This document shows positions 33,132 through 44,309 of a stretch of 64,000 nucleotides of DNA, piece after piece. Origin of the DNA: Polytrichum commune (taxonomy: Eukaryota; Streptophyta; Polytrichopsida; Polytrichales; Polytrichaceae); assembly GCA_950295325.1 (NCBI GenBank), contig OX485807.1, positions 40,392,440 through 40,456,439 of the forward strand, read 5' to 3'. A program made the position numbers and the translations under genes. Numbering within the stretch: position 1 is the stretch's first letter; each line of letters opens with the position of its first letter. Under the pieces are notes generated by a model. The model did not search any database. It was given only the letters and a program-made list of their open reading frames with translations, and had not been told where the DNA came from.

Positions 33132-36100
33132 TTAGACCTTGCCAATCCAAGACGTGCCATCCACAAAAGACCAACTTAAAAATGGTTGGGCTTCGGGGGC
33201 AGTCAACTCCTTGGACCAAGACGCACGCCCAGTGGTGTTGGCGCCAATTCCTGTGCAGTTATACTGCCCGTAATACACCGTCCTGCCAAACCCAAAATTC
33301 AGAACCATCAGTTTGTAGATTTCACCTTCACACTTTGCAAATTTCACTAATTTATGTATAATTTGATACTCTGAATGTCCACTATCAAATTGCAGACTGG
33401 TTATGTCAATTTTCAAGAGCTTGTTGGACGCTCCATGTATAAAATTCAAGAATCGAAGTGTCAATCATCAAATTGCAGTCAGTCGACAGGTCGGTCTCGT
33501 CAATTTTCAAGAACTTTGAATCCTTCAACATGGGTTACTATTTTACAAATCTTCAAGAATCCTAGTGTTCACTGTCTGATTGCAGTTTGGAGTCTGGAGT
33601 GATCATCATAAGTCACGTACTTTTGTCTGGCAGCGATGCCCCAGTCAAACCATCCTGCTGGGTAGATGGGTGCATCAATTTGGGTGAGGAGGAAGACCAC
33701 CCTGGAGAAAGGACCCCAAGCACGGCCCAAGTAGATTGGTCCATTTCCGGTGACATGGCAGCTGACGAAGGAGAAACCGGTGAGCTCAGACTTCTTCATC
33801 CTCTTCTGTGCTGTTAGTGAGCCACTTCCGGGGTTGGCAATTGAGTTCAAGTGGCAGGTCTGCATGGGATCATCAGCCATACACGAAACATGATCATCAG
33901 CAAAGATACAAGTCAGGATACTTAATCCCTGACCCTTAACCCTTAACCCCTAACCCCTGCAGAATAGGGAATTGGATCCCAACCTGCGCGATAAAAAATC
34001 GTATAACATGAAATCTTGAGATATATGAATATATAGTGTCCATGAGACTTGATTACTGGCTCTGAGAATTTGAGATTGCAGAGATGCTTTCAGACTCTGT
34101 TACAGCAAGGCTAGCTACTACAAAACTTGTGTCATCACTTCCTTCATATACAGGACTCGTGAGTCACGATGTCATTCATCAAGCTTTTGCTGCAAGGTTT
34201 TGGTGGCGTTTACCTCATAGTACGACTGGCCATCTCCAAAGACGAAATCAATCGAGCCCTGGATGTAGCAGTCCTTGAAGTAATGCCTTCCTTTCTTGTC
34301 GTACAGGGTGTCTTGGGCTCCGTAGAAAGCCACGCGGTAGAATTGGGCCTTGTCTCCGTCAATTCGGAATGCCACTGCTTGCTTTCCCACTGCTCCACCG
34401 GCAGGCGCAGGGGCGGTGTTCTGATGGCAGCAAAAGATGGTTGTTGATTACACTTCCAACATCAATCCTACCACTGGAAATCTTATGAAAGTCTAGCTTC
34501 AAGCAATCAAGATATGGCAACTTGTAGGTGATGGAAGAATTACAAGTTAGGGATGATGTTCTGTTGCAGCAAAGGGTGGTTTCACTTCCAAGATCAGAAC
34601 TACTGGGAATTCTGTTCAAAGTTTAGCTTCAAGAAAATTGCAAATGGGCAGGTGGTAGGTGATCGAAGAATTACAAGGTGGGGATGTGGTTTTCTGTTGG
34701 AGCAAAGGGATGGTCATACTTCCAACATCACAACCACTGCAAATTTTGTTAAAGTCTAGCTTCAAGCAATCGAAATATGGCAACTTGTAGGATCGAGGAA
34801 TTACAAGATGGGGATGGTGTCCTGTTGCAAAAGGATGGTTTCACTTCCAAAATTGGAACTGCTGGGAATTTTATTAACGTCTAGCCTCAAGAAATTTGCA
34901 ATCAAAATGCGTAACTGGTAGGTGATCGAAGATTTACTAGATGGGGATGGTGTTCTGGTGCAGCAAAAGGATGGTCATACATTCAACATCAGAACTACTG
35001 GGAATTTTGTGACAGTGTAGCTTCAGTTGATCAAAATTTCACAATTGCTACTAGGTGATCGAAAAATTTCAACAAGGTGGGAATTCAAAGATTGTTGCTC
35101 GTCACTACTAACCTTGAACGCGATGTCCTCAGCAATGAAGAAGTCCGACAAGATGATGACCGAAGCGCTCTTGGCGGTGCTGCCAGCCTTGGCGGCGTCG
35201 TCTCCGTATTGGATGGTGGTGGAGTTTGCGCCGGCTCCCTTGAATGTGAGGTACGCCTTGGTAGCTGGCACCGTCACCTTCTCACTGTAACGTCAACATT
35301 ACATCACATTCTACTGTCAACTGCAAGTTCTTACAATGGGACGACGCCTGATCCAGGAATCACACAGGCTGCAGGAAGGTGGCCAAGCCAACTCGATATC
35401 GTGCCCAAATCGTGACCCAAAACATGTAAGTAATGTCTGTCTTACGGCGATCATTCCAGGTTGGTCACCATCAAATAACTTTCTAATTTTGGAGTGACCA
35501 ACTTGAGATGAGTTGGTCACAGCCGACCAAAACAAGAAGGAAAGAAAATTCATTAACTACCACAGGAGAGCTTGCCAACTTGAAATAATGTATAGCACAC
35601 GTCCTTAGCCTAGCCCTTTCAAGAACCATCAACAGACGAGTCACCATGCAATTGCACTCAATCGGCACTTGAAATTATAACTTCGAGCTCGAATTTGCAG
35701 GAACTCTGGAATGGCAATTATTCGGCAAATTGAATTGAAAAACATTGAGCACGAAGTTGCAGGGATTGGGAAGGCATGTAGTAATTGAATAGTATACTCA
35801 CGTATAAGTGCCAGCTGCGAAGCAGATGACATATCGCTTGCCGGTGCTGCCGTTGGGGATGGATTTGACAGCGTCCTTCACTTTTTGGTACTTGGCACCG
35901 GATCCCTTTGGCCCCACTGTGGTGTAGCAGGAGGCAGATGATGAAGCCGGTGGTGGAGGTGGTGAAGAGCTCGACAAAGTTGTCGATTGCTGCGACAAGA
36001 GAGCCTGCTTGGCATCGTACCGGGCTTTGTGAGCTGCCAACCAAGCCTGGTAGTCTGCTTCCGAGTCCGAGTCCACAGCCCAGGCTGAAACCACCAATCC

Positions 36101-36151
36101 TGCCACCAGGACCGCCAAACACAACATGGAGCTGAATCTGAAGTTGGCCAT
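33132..36151 (-). CDS. Plant pectinesterase (pectin methylesterase), secreted, five exons
   Basis: Removes methyl esters from homogalacturonan in the cell wall. Exons (minus): 36151-35802, 35284-35113, 34420-34214, 33859-33621 and 33282-33132. All introns are GT/AG and the exons sum to 1119 nt, 372 aa. The start is the ATG at 36151, followed by a signal peptide ([18 protein letters not shown]...AWA) and a Ser/Pro linker ([12 protein letters not shown]). There is no inhibitor-type pro-region, so this is the short class. The catalytic set is complete: Gln188 (KQAVAFR), Gln210 and Asp211 (YGAQDTLYD), Asp232 ([10 protein letters not shown]), and Arg289 and Trp291 (YLGRAWGPF). The last exon carries YYGQYNCTG and LSWSFVDG typical of the family end. 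FGDG replaces the common FGNG. The protein closely follows the plant PME53/PME8-like short type. Intron 2 is a tandem array. Confidence 0.95.
33370..33595. repeat. Diverged repeats in pectinesterase intron 4
   Basis: TGTCCACTATCAAATTGCAG (about 33377), TGTCAATCATCAAATTGCAG (33459) and TGTTCACTGTCTGATTGCAG (33563) are three versions of one unit. Two are followed by GTCAATTTTCAAGA. Spacing is 82 to 104 bases. Confidence 0.7.
34410..35085 (-). repeat. Five-unit minisatellite that fills pectinesterase intron 2 and duplicates its 3' splice site
   Basis: Units of about 128-140 bases repeat with marks GGTGTTCTGNTGCAGCAAAG, ATGGTTNCACTTCCAA, GTCTAGCTTCAAG and GTAGGTGATCGAAG. Unit starts are near 34415, 34555, 34688, 34816 and 34949. 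On the gene strand, each unit carries a pyrimidine-rich stretch, then CAG and the first bases of exon 3 (AACACC or near variants). The real acceptor is the copy at 34421, next to exon 3. If an upstream copy were used, in-frame stops would follow soon after in the case checked (AACACCATCCCCATCTAG). Confidence 0.85.
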
Positions 36152-36365
36152 CTTCACAATATGATGTCGCCTTCTTTGATCAATACTCTGAAGCAGCAGG
36201 AAAGTTGGTTGCCGGCTACTAAATTATGATCTCAAATTCCTGTGCATGCTGCTGGGTGTCCGAGGATCGTATGATCGTATGAGGAGTGGAGTGATCAACC
36301 TCCCTGCTGAGCTCCCGGTGAAGAGGGAGCTGCAAATTGTGATGTCTGTACCTGCAGCAGGGACA

Positions 36366-36376
36366 CCTTTATATGA
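36366..36376 (-). promoter_or_regulatory. Putative TATA box of the pectinesterase gene
   Basis: The minus strand reads CATATAAAGG here, about 215 bases upstream of the ATG, so transcription would start near 36335. Motif match only. Confidence 0.5.
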
Positions 36377-36499
36377 GATGCCACCTGGTCCGGTGGAAGT
36401 TTGATCCAGGAAGTCACCGATGAATTCTACTTACACAAGCCTCAAGGAGGTTCCGGTAAGAAGAAAGGTGCAGGAGTGACCTCTTGAATACTGTTGCAG

Positions 36500-37985
36500 T
36501 CGGAATTGGTCATTCGGTGAGCAGGGGTAAATTAAGAGGTATGTGGGGTGTCATTCGGTTAGTTTTTCCAAGGTCTCCAACCTCTATCGATTAGATATAA
36601 AGAACGAAATTTGTGTTGCATTAGGAAATCTAGGATTCAGCTTCAGCAAAAGTTGGATTGAGAATCGGGCCTCCCCCACTTTAGTTATCTTCTCAAAATT
36701 TCCAGGTTTGTTATTCCTTTACCTGAAGTATTCAGGTCCTCCCAGTTGTGTTCACTTGAGTGTAAAGTAGCTAATAAAATTTGAAGACATAATGAAATAT
36801 TTTTTAAACATGTATTTTTCAGGTGTTTGTTGTTTGAGCCTCACCTAACCACTCACCAATACTCAGATATAGGTGTCCGATTGAAAACGTAACCAAATAT
36901 CAACGTCATAGGTTAGGTAGAGTCTTTGGAGCCAGCTGGTTTGGTCTGGAGCTGCTAAAACAGTTTTAAGAAGTGCATTGTTTTGGAGCTGCTTTCGTGT
37001 TAATGGAAACAGTTGTAAAGTCTATAAATCCGATGAAGAAGTTTTTTTTTTTTTTTTTTTTTTTTTTGGTTTAAATTATGAGACAGAAGGCCAACACGGC
37101 CAACGCCAAAATGAATGAAGAAGTGTTGTTAGTTTTATGAATTTTCGTGGAAAAATTTACACCTATAAACCTAGAGGTGAATCTAAACGGTGATCCTTCC
37201 CTACTTTAAGAAAATCGCTTCGAAGTACTTCCTAAAAATGGGCATTAATCCTCTCAATGCCCATGCTTGTCCCAAGCATATTGCTCCGAGTCTTTGTGAG
37301 ATACTTGAACAACTTTTCAACCCATTCATTAGAAGTTGCATTCTAAGAAGTGGTTTAGAAATAGCTGTTGGTTGGAAAGGGGATGGTTACTGCTCTGGAG
37401 TACAAAACTGTCATGGCTGTAATTTGTGCGCAAATCCATCCACTTTGCTTTGCTTTGCTGTTCCTTAATCCAGCAGGCATCCTCCATGATCGGTGAAAAA
37501 TCGACGAAGCAGCTGTTACCGTCTTTTCATCCTGAAACGCCGGCCATGAAGTCAAAGCAAGGTAGTTTCAAAGGAGCCGCCGCGTGTTGTGGCCCACAAA
37601 GACCTTTTCTCCTTTCCTTTTGTGAGCTGGCCCCCACTTCAACTTTTTCATGTTGTTTTCATCTCTTTGCGAATGATCAAATCTCCTGCAAGCTAGCATA
37701 CTGATTGAGGAGTAATTAAATTAAGCTTGCTTGCCGCTTCAATTTATCTGCTTCCAAATGACCACCCAGCTGCCTGTACACTGATTCACAACTTGTGTTA
37801 CACAGCTGAAATCTCTTGTCATGGAATCGAATGCTTCAGAAAGTGCCGCTATGATATTGTTTCATGTCTCCGGATGCCGCACTTCTCCATCTTAATTGTA
37901 ACCGAGAATAAATCCATGCGTCAAGAACAATATGAGAGCCGTTTGATTGATGAACTAGGGCATGTCCGACCTGATTAATTAGCCC
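36500..37985. other. Unassigned intergenic sequence upstream of the pectinesterase
   Basis: The stretch 37190-37980 has somewhat higher GC and several 60-90 codon frames on both strands, none of a known family. It could hold a decayed gene. Confidence 0.35.
37042..37125 (-). mobile_element. Possible retroelement 3' end with A-tail (minus strand)
   Basis: A run of 26 T is followed by ACAGAAGGCCAACACGGCCA and ACGCCAAAATG. The word ACAGAAGGCCAACGCC also occurs at 58000-58015, after an AT-rich tract. Read on minus, both are a shared GGCGTTGGCCTTCTGT end followed by an A-rich or AT-rich tail, as in LINE or SINE insertions. Confidence 0.45.
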
Positions 37986-37989
37986 ACTA

Positions 37990-38332
37990 GAGCACAGGCA
38001 CCATAACCGATCACTTACGAGATTCTCCGGGGAAATTTAAGGCGGTGAAAAATTTTCCCATGGAGGAAGATAGAAATCAGGAGGATTGCAAAAATTTCAG
38101 TAGTTCTAATCCTTGAATTGAAATTACTGTGAATTTTTGAAGCCAAAAGTTGGTCCGAAAATATTACCACTATCTAGAGTTTGCACAATCGTTCATTCCT
38201 CCTCACTTAAAACTAGGACATGTGTAACGGCACTTTTGGTTCCGGCTTGATTGAAATTGAGTCCCAACCTAATCAAAATTCCAGTACCCTATAGATTGTG
38301 GATGGGGTTTTGATAAAAAAAATAAGCGCCTT
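37990..38332. mobile_element. Mariner-like MITE, copy 2
   Basis: Same body as 29872-30240 (ACCATAACCGATCACTTA, TTAAGGCGGTG, GAGGAAGATAGAAATCA, ATTGAGTCCCAACCT, then GCGCCTT). The left end has a 4-bp interruption. Confidence 0.75.
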
Positions 38333-38400
38333 TACTATAAATTATTGTCTAGTTTTCACAAATTGTCATGAATTGGGCTTTCCTACATACACTTAAAGTA

Positions 38401-38916
38401 GAACCCACCTATTCTTGATCAAGACCCCATCATGAATCTATAGGTGCCATAATTTCAATCAAGCTAGGATTGATTTCGGTAATTTCTTTTCGGTGTGGTT
38501 AAAATAAGGTTCCAAGTTTCACTATTTCTAAGGGTTAGTTTCCATCTATATTTTCCCTAGAATCTAGTGGGTGAAGGGACCTACATGGAAACTAATCCTA
38601 AGTCTTAAAACGTCAGTTATGGTATCACTAGAGAATCCATAATGCTATGACACATGTCCCTAGTTTTGATTGCTATGGTGAGAAGGAATTCGTCTCAAAA
38701 TGAACAGTTTTGACACACTTTAGACATTGGTAATGTGTTCAAGCCAACTTTTAGCTTCAAAAACTCTCAATAATTTCAAATTCAAGGAATAAAATTGCCG
38801 AAAAATGTGCAATCCTCCTAATTTCTATCTTCCTACACATAAAAAAAAATTTATACCACCTTATACTTCTCCAAATTTGGCGCAAAATCTCTTAAGTGAT
38901 CAGTCATGGGCACCTC
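38401..38916. mobile_element. Mariner-like MITE, inverted copy with a nested palindrome
   Basis: Opposite orientation to copy 2, which lies only about 70 bases away. It starts GAACCCACCTATTCTTGATC and ends ATGGGCACCTC, with TA on each side. A small inverted repeat (CTAAGGGTTAGTTTCCAT at 38528-38546 against ATGGAAACTAATCCTAAG at 38585-38602) lies inside extra sequence absent from the other copies. Confidence 0.75.
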
Positions 38917-39285
38917 TACTGTATCAATTTGGAATCTGAATTTACTTTGGAATCTGACACAGTGGTTCTCTTACTTTCACATACTTTTTTGTTCAATTTT
39001 GACAGCCCTAATTCCCTTCCAGTTAATTTTCATTATAATTCATCAGCAATGAATCTGCTGAGATGACATGCAATTACATTCTGGAAAATATCCACCTTCC
39101 TCTTTATGCACAGCCCGTCTCTCCTGTTTAATGCTTGCTAGATTGGATTGAAGATTATATCTTGTTGGAAATAAGTGAGACCTTTGATCAGTTGATGTGA
39201 ACCCTCGTGTGCTAGATTTCTACTGAGCTGAGTCCGTGATTTATGAACTCAATTTTATACTCTCTGTTATTTCTGGAAATCCAAA
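38917..39285. other. Unassigned sequence between MITEs
   Basis: Nothing recognised. Confidence 0.35.
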
Positions 39286-39288
39286 TTA

Positions 39289-40521
39289 CTACACTAAATA
39301 TGATATTTAGTGTCGTGTGGAATTTTATGTCACTTTTCGGATGACAATTCTTATAAATAAATGAACAAATATTGTAATGGATGATGGATGAGTTCATCCA
39401 TTGGACAAAACCTTGCCTTCTCTTGTCAGTAACTTGTGATGAAATACTGTCATGGATGGTTGAAAGTTGGAAGAAAAATCGTTTGGTAAGTGACAATGAT
39501 TGTAACATTGTAAAACTATAATCCCCCAAAACATTTACTAGGAATGGCAAAGAATGTTGGGTTAACATTCAGTGTTGGTGACTCTACACCAACACTAATC
39601 ATTGCTGTAAAAACCCAACTAGCTCGTACATTTCTTGCTCATGGTTGGGGTTGGGCTCCAGATTCTCCCCCAAAACTTGCAAACCAAAACAACAACATGT
39701 GTAACATATTATCAGTTATGCCTGAATTTGAGCAAGCCACTTTAAGTGGATCCATAAATATCTAGCTCCAGTTGGTATTCACAAGACAGGGTTCATTCGG
39801 TTGGGTAGTAACCTCATTGAAAGTCTCTTCTAAAATAAAGGATACTGCAATGGGCTCTTTAACCCTAAACTCCTACTATGGATTATTTTGCAAGTTGTCC
39901 CCATTGTGGATGTGTGGTTCCATAACGCAACTTCGAACAATTATGACTAATTTCAAGAAAACATAGTACTGATGTTTGCAAGGGATGTACGTCCCTTTCT
40001 TCACAATGCTAGAGAAGAACATCCTTCAAAAACCAAGGCAATTTCATATGGGGAATTCGTCTACTATCACAATCCATTCCATGGTAGGGTTTGTGTTGTT
40101 TTGGTTTGACAAAACATACAACCTCCTTGCACAAGAGACGTCCCACTCTTGATGGTTGTGACCATGAATCGTCTAAAATCCATTTTTGTGAAATGATCTG
40201 TTGTAGGTAGATTTCAACGAATTTCTTTATTGTCGCACATTGTGAGATGTGCATTGTCAAGCTTTCAACGAATTTCTTTATTGTCGCACATTGTGAGATG
40301 TGCATTGTCAAGCTTGGAGAGCGCATCCTGGGCGCGATCATCCACCTTAGTATGTGATAGTAATTGCAACACTGTAATTCTATAATCGCCCAAGAATTCT
40401 ACAAGGAATGACAAAACAATGTTGGGTTAACATTTAGTGCCAGTGACACTATACCCTCGTCTGCAATTAGTATTGAGCAAGACAATTAGAATTGGTGTCA
40501 CTAAATAACATATTTAGTGTA
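39289..40521. mobile_element. MITE of the CTACACTAAATAT family, interrupted by about 760 bp
   Basis: The left end CTACACTAAATATGATATTT and right end AACATATTTAGTGTAC frame sequence that matches 24104-24480, but the middle is interrupted. A segment of about 105 bases (39486-39592) is repeated at 40350-40453, with the foreign 760 bp between the two copies. The arrangement fits unequal joining of two family members or gap repair after an insertion. Confidence 0.7.
40212..40313. repeat. Perfect 51-bp tandem duplication
   Basis: TTTCAACGAATTTCTTTATT and the following 31 bases are repeated head to tail with no visible difference, so the duplication is very recent. The unit is a multiple of three and stays open on the minus strand (LTMHISQCATIKKFVES), but no known protein is encoded. 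Confidence 0.95.
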
Positions 40522-40529
40522 CTTATCTT

Positions 40530-41865
40530 ATTTGGATAAAAATTGATATTTTCAGTTAAATGTTATAGCAATGCGTAACTTTGAATGATAATCCACACTA
40601 ATTAGACAATTTAGTGTACTAGAAGTGTGTGCAAAGTTGAAAGTGACCATTTAACACATGCTTACCTTACATCCATAATAAGGTATGTTATACATCATGA
40701 CAATCCTATATTAATCAATTAAGTTAGTGGCCCAAGGGCCTAGGTCTTCTCGACGTGGAGCTCTCTTCAATTATTTGGATGCACATAGCCTAGGAGTCTC
40801 ATTGGAGCTCCATGGAAGTTAATTTCTCAAGTTATAATATCGTAGAGGACTCCCTATTTCATCTTTACATGTGTTGGGAATGTAGTTTCCACTTGGGATA
40901 CAAGTGGGTAGTGGTGAATGTAAGCACAACACGTGGTAAATTTTGAGGGGGAAATAATATATTTTATTGGAATAAAGAGCCCATTGCAGTAGTCAAGTTA
41001 GAACTAATTAAGATAGATGTGCCCATAAGGATTGGATTGTGTGTTCAAATATGATAACCATTCTAGATTTAGTAGACAACATAATTGGAGGGACCTATAC
41101 AACCATGTCATGAGCACTTTACATAACAATGAACAAGCAATTCATACGAGCTCCAAAAATTCAGAGGAAAGTGACTATGGCCCCGATTTGGATTTGCTAA
41201 TCATCTCATACTAAACGCATGTTTCGCATCCCAGGAAAAGTGGGATAATCATAATAGGTAACCTTGAAGCCTAACCTAAGCTGCAATGAACATGAAGAAT
41301 CGACTGCTAGTTACAAACGAACTGGTTGAGTTTGAAAAATAACCGGTTGAAGTTCAAGACTTCAAGAACATCACTGATCGTTTCAGAAGCATCTATGGAA
41401 CATACCTCGAATCAATAAAGAAGAAAACCGAAAGATCACAACATGTAACATGCTGGGCTGGGAAACCCTAGGATTTTGACTGATTATGCCCAAAACTCTC
41501 TCCCCAGACATTGACCCTAATGGCCACTTCACCCATGAGACTGACAGCCCTTGACCATTACACTTCAAGCATTCTCATTGGTGGAAAAGGCAGAGCCGGT
41601 CCAAGTTCACTTCACACTACACTTGAGGGACCAACGGAGTATATGAAAGCAAGATGGATGTAAGGTCTACATGGATTCTTTCATGGCATCAAATGGATCA
41701 TGCTTCATGGTCACTTGGACTAGTTTCATAAACCACCTCTCGGAGGTAGGCCTAACACAAAACTGGGAGATCATGGCACTCCGAATGCTCACAACCGTTG
41801 ATTTATTCTATTTTACCATGGTATAGGACCCGCATGAATAGAAATTCATTGAAATAGCAATTGGT
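40530..41865. other. Unassigned sequence with an AACCGGTTG fragment
   Basis: 41310-41370 (GAACTGGTTGAGTTTGAAAA, then TAACCGGTTGAAGTTCAAGA) is the inverse of part of the repeat at 52268-52812. Nothing else recognised. Confidence 0.4.
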
Positions 41866-41868
41866 TGA

Positions 41869-42019
41869 GGGCCCGGTCACATATGACTTCACACTACATT
41901 TGAGGGTCCGTGACCACACTACATGATGTTGGAGGTGTGTTGGGACGGCCTTTGGACACTTTCTTTTGGGCTCTCACAATTTCATGGTCACGGCTCTTGG
42001 CTCGTGTGTGAAGCGGCCC
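41869..42019. mobile_element. Possible small inverted-repeat element (GGGCC...TTCACAC family)
   Basis: The left edge is GAGGGCCCGGTCACATATGA then CTTCACACTAC. The right edge on the opposite strand is TTAGGGCCGCTTCACACACG. Part of the same right edge occurs at 10260-10296. The next element starts 2 bp away, sharing the TA. Confidence 0.45.
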
Positions 42020-42021
42020 TA

Positions 42022-43165
42022 AGGGCCGGTTTACACTACGGTGGAGAAGTCCACCGGTCATGAAAAAAAGGGCGTTTCTCAATTGTGATTGGTCGAAAAT
42101 GCAACTCTTAACCGGTGGGTGTTTACACTAGGTGAAGAAAACAATGGTGGTGAACTTTTCTCATGGATGATAAAATGACATGGCGGCACTTTTTGGAGTT
42201 GGGCTTCTCCAGAGGAGGAGTTTCTTGTCCGGCTTCTTGAGGCCGGACAAGAAACTCCTCCTCCGGAGAAGCCCAACTCAATAAAAAATTAATTTTCAAA
42301 AACAGATCTGGACCATAGATTTCAGATATGGTTTTTTTCAAAACCTAAGGTGTTGGCAAGCTTCTCTCTCTCTCTCTCTCTTTGCTGTAGTAGCTCCTTA
42401 GTGATTTGTTTTTGTGCAATTTTTTTTCGCAATGGCTGGTTACTCACAATTTCAGTTTGGTAGTAGCCAAGATGAGGATGACCAAACAAAAAATATGCCA
42501 TCATCATAATTGAAGCATTATGGTGATACATGATGGTTTTTTGTATCGCCATAGTTGAAACGATAAAATACTTCAAAACCATAAAGATCATAAGAGAGCA
42601 CAAAATCTCTCTTCTTCGATTATCCATGATTGAAGATCAAAGATAAGAAGAGAGAAATTGATGAGGATGATTAAGAGGAGAGCATGTCTTAAATAATACC
42701 AAAGAGTAGTGCTTTGTCCAATGTGTATGGGTTTTCCCCTCTTCATTCTTAAACACCCAATGAGACATTTTTTTCCTACATGGGCCAAACTTGACAATTG
42801 GCAATTTGGCAATTTTCATTATCTTTTGAATAAAATTGAACATTATATTACACAATTCTTATGAACACAATTCTTATGAACACAATTCTTGTTGAAATCT
42901 TTTGATACAATGTGAATGTAGAGAATTATGGTTTTTAATCACAAAAAATCTTCACCATTAGGTGAACTTCTCTTCACCGGTGGACTTCTCCGCTAAACTT
43001 CTCCTCTAGGTGTTTAGACTTCAACCGGTCAAGACTCCTTAAGAAATATTTTATTGCCTTTAATTCTTCTCCGGCACATCCACCATTTGCCTCATATAAC
43101 CATGTCTTGGCCAAGCATTCTTGACCGACCGGGAGGCCTTCTCCACCGTAGTGTAAACCGGCCCT
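42022..43165. mobile_element. 1.1-kb TA-flanked inverted-repeat element containing a 38-bp hairpin
   Basis: Both ends read AGGGCCGGTTTACACTACGG then TGGAGAAG (about 28 identical bases, inverted) and abut TA (42020-42021 and 43166-43167). Subterminal ACCGGT, GGTGAA and CTTCTCC words recur at both sides, extending the terminal homology in broken form. There is no transposase, so this is a non-autonomous element, by TA duplication possibly Tc1/mariner-like. It includes a CT microsatellite (42361-42381). Confidence 0.85.
42196..42279. repeat. Near-perfect 38-bp hairpin with 8-nt loop
   Basis: Left arm 42196-42233 and right arm 42242-42279 pair at 37 of 38 positions (one mismatch at 42211), with loop TTCTTGAG. 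Key piece: GAGGAGGAGTTTCTTGTCCG against CGGACAAGAAACTCCTCCTC. The arms are GC-richer than their surroundings. If transcribed it would form a small-RNA-precursor-sized stem. Confidence 0.95.
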
Positions 43166-43169
43166 TAGT

Positions 43170-44015
43170 GTCCGATGAGGTTCCCGTGGGAGAGTTGGCA
43201 CATTCCTCGAGGGCGGGCGGGGCCCTTACCAAACACTTTCTTGACCATGTGTTGCGCTCTCGAACCTCAAGGGCTTGTTCTCGCCCCCAATAATGGAGCT
43301 TTCCTAGAATTCGGGGGATGTGGTTCTTCGATCCTAGAGGCGGGCTTTGGCTTTCTTAGCACACATGTTTCCATTTTTGGTCTTCTCTTGCAAATCATTT
43401 AGCTTGTCTTGTCCTTCAAATTCGATCACCTTCACGCCACATGTTCCAAGGATTTGATGGGTTAATGTTTTGGCAATCTTGGGCACCCCCAATCATTCTG
43501 GCTTAAGAGGTGGGTGCCACCCAGAAAACCGAATCATTTGATCTAGTTAAATGGACTCATTAGGCTATGGACTTGCACAGTAGACGCTCTCGGGCTTTAA
43601 GTAGGTGCTCAAATGTTAGGTATCTCAACTTCATAGGCGCTCAAGTGAAGCAAGAGGAATTATTGCATGCAAGTGTACTACCTCCCATTCATCCTAAAGA
43701 AATGCCTTGAAAAAGAATGCACGTTTTTTGGTTGAGTTGTTTATACCAGACTTATCTTAAAGATCATGAATTAGTCTCGTCTAGTTCGAGATGCATCGAC
43801 GACAAACCTATATATAAGGAGTCAAGTTTATATGTTGGATGGACGAGAGTCCACTCATGTGTAATAATTCCAAACGTCTATTATTGTTAGGGGTTAGAGC
43901 ACACTAACTATCATTCAATTATTGTTGGTTGGTAAAACATCGTGGGTTGGTGAATGTTGGGGCACGCACTTAGAATAGTTAGGCAACACGGTGGACTAAA
44001 TCATAGGTTTTAATT
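43170..44015. other. Unassigned sequence upstream of the LTR
   Basis: Could be the worn 3' part of the retrotransposon to which the LTR at 44038 belonged. No gag or polymerase motif is readable. Confidence 0.35.
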
Positions 44016-44018
44016 TAT

Positions 44019-44300
44019 TCCCGGGGGAGGGACTATTTGTTGGAAACATAAATTACCCGTGTGGGTCACTATGAAATTAAACCTCTATATATGAGAAGTT
44101 TATATTAAAAAAACAAATGTTTGCGTATTAACAATTGGCTAGAAAATGTACTCATGTATTTATACAAAGCTTTTCAATCTAATGTGATTAATATCTTCAC
44201 TATATAAAATATGATTTCAATAGGCATGTATATCATAAAAAATCCACTTTTAGGTTCCAATGAGAAAGTCATTGAACATTTCTTCATTCACATCATGTAG
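44019..44300 (+). mobile_element. LTR remnant with polypurine tract
   Basis: CCCGGGGGAGGGAC (a polypurine-like tract) is followed by TATT and the LTR start TGTTGGAAACATAAATTACC at 44038. About 260 bases match the minus strand of 17992-17720. TG at the start and a polypurine tract just upstream are features of 3' LTRs of plant retrotransposons, here most like Copia. The LTR end was not resolved. Confidence 0.6.
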
Positions 44301-44309
44301 TTCAATGAT

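Noticed and set aside
33925-33960. Telomere-like CCCTTAACCCTTAACCCC in pectinesterase intron 3
   Set aside because: Only two or three imperfect units that do not match the plant CCCTAAA repeat; a local tandem is enough to explain it.
39212-39568. 118-codon minus frame
   Set aside because: It mostly runs through a MITE whose other copies are not open in this frame.
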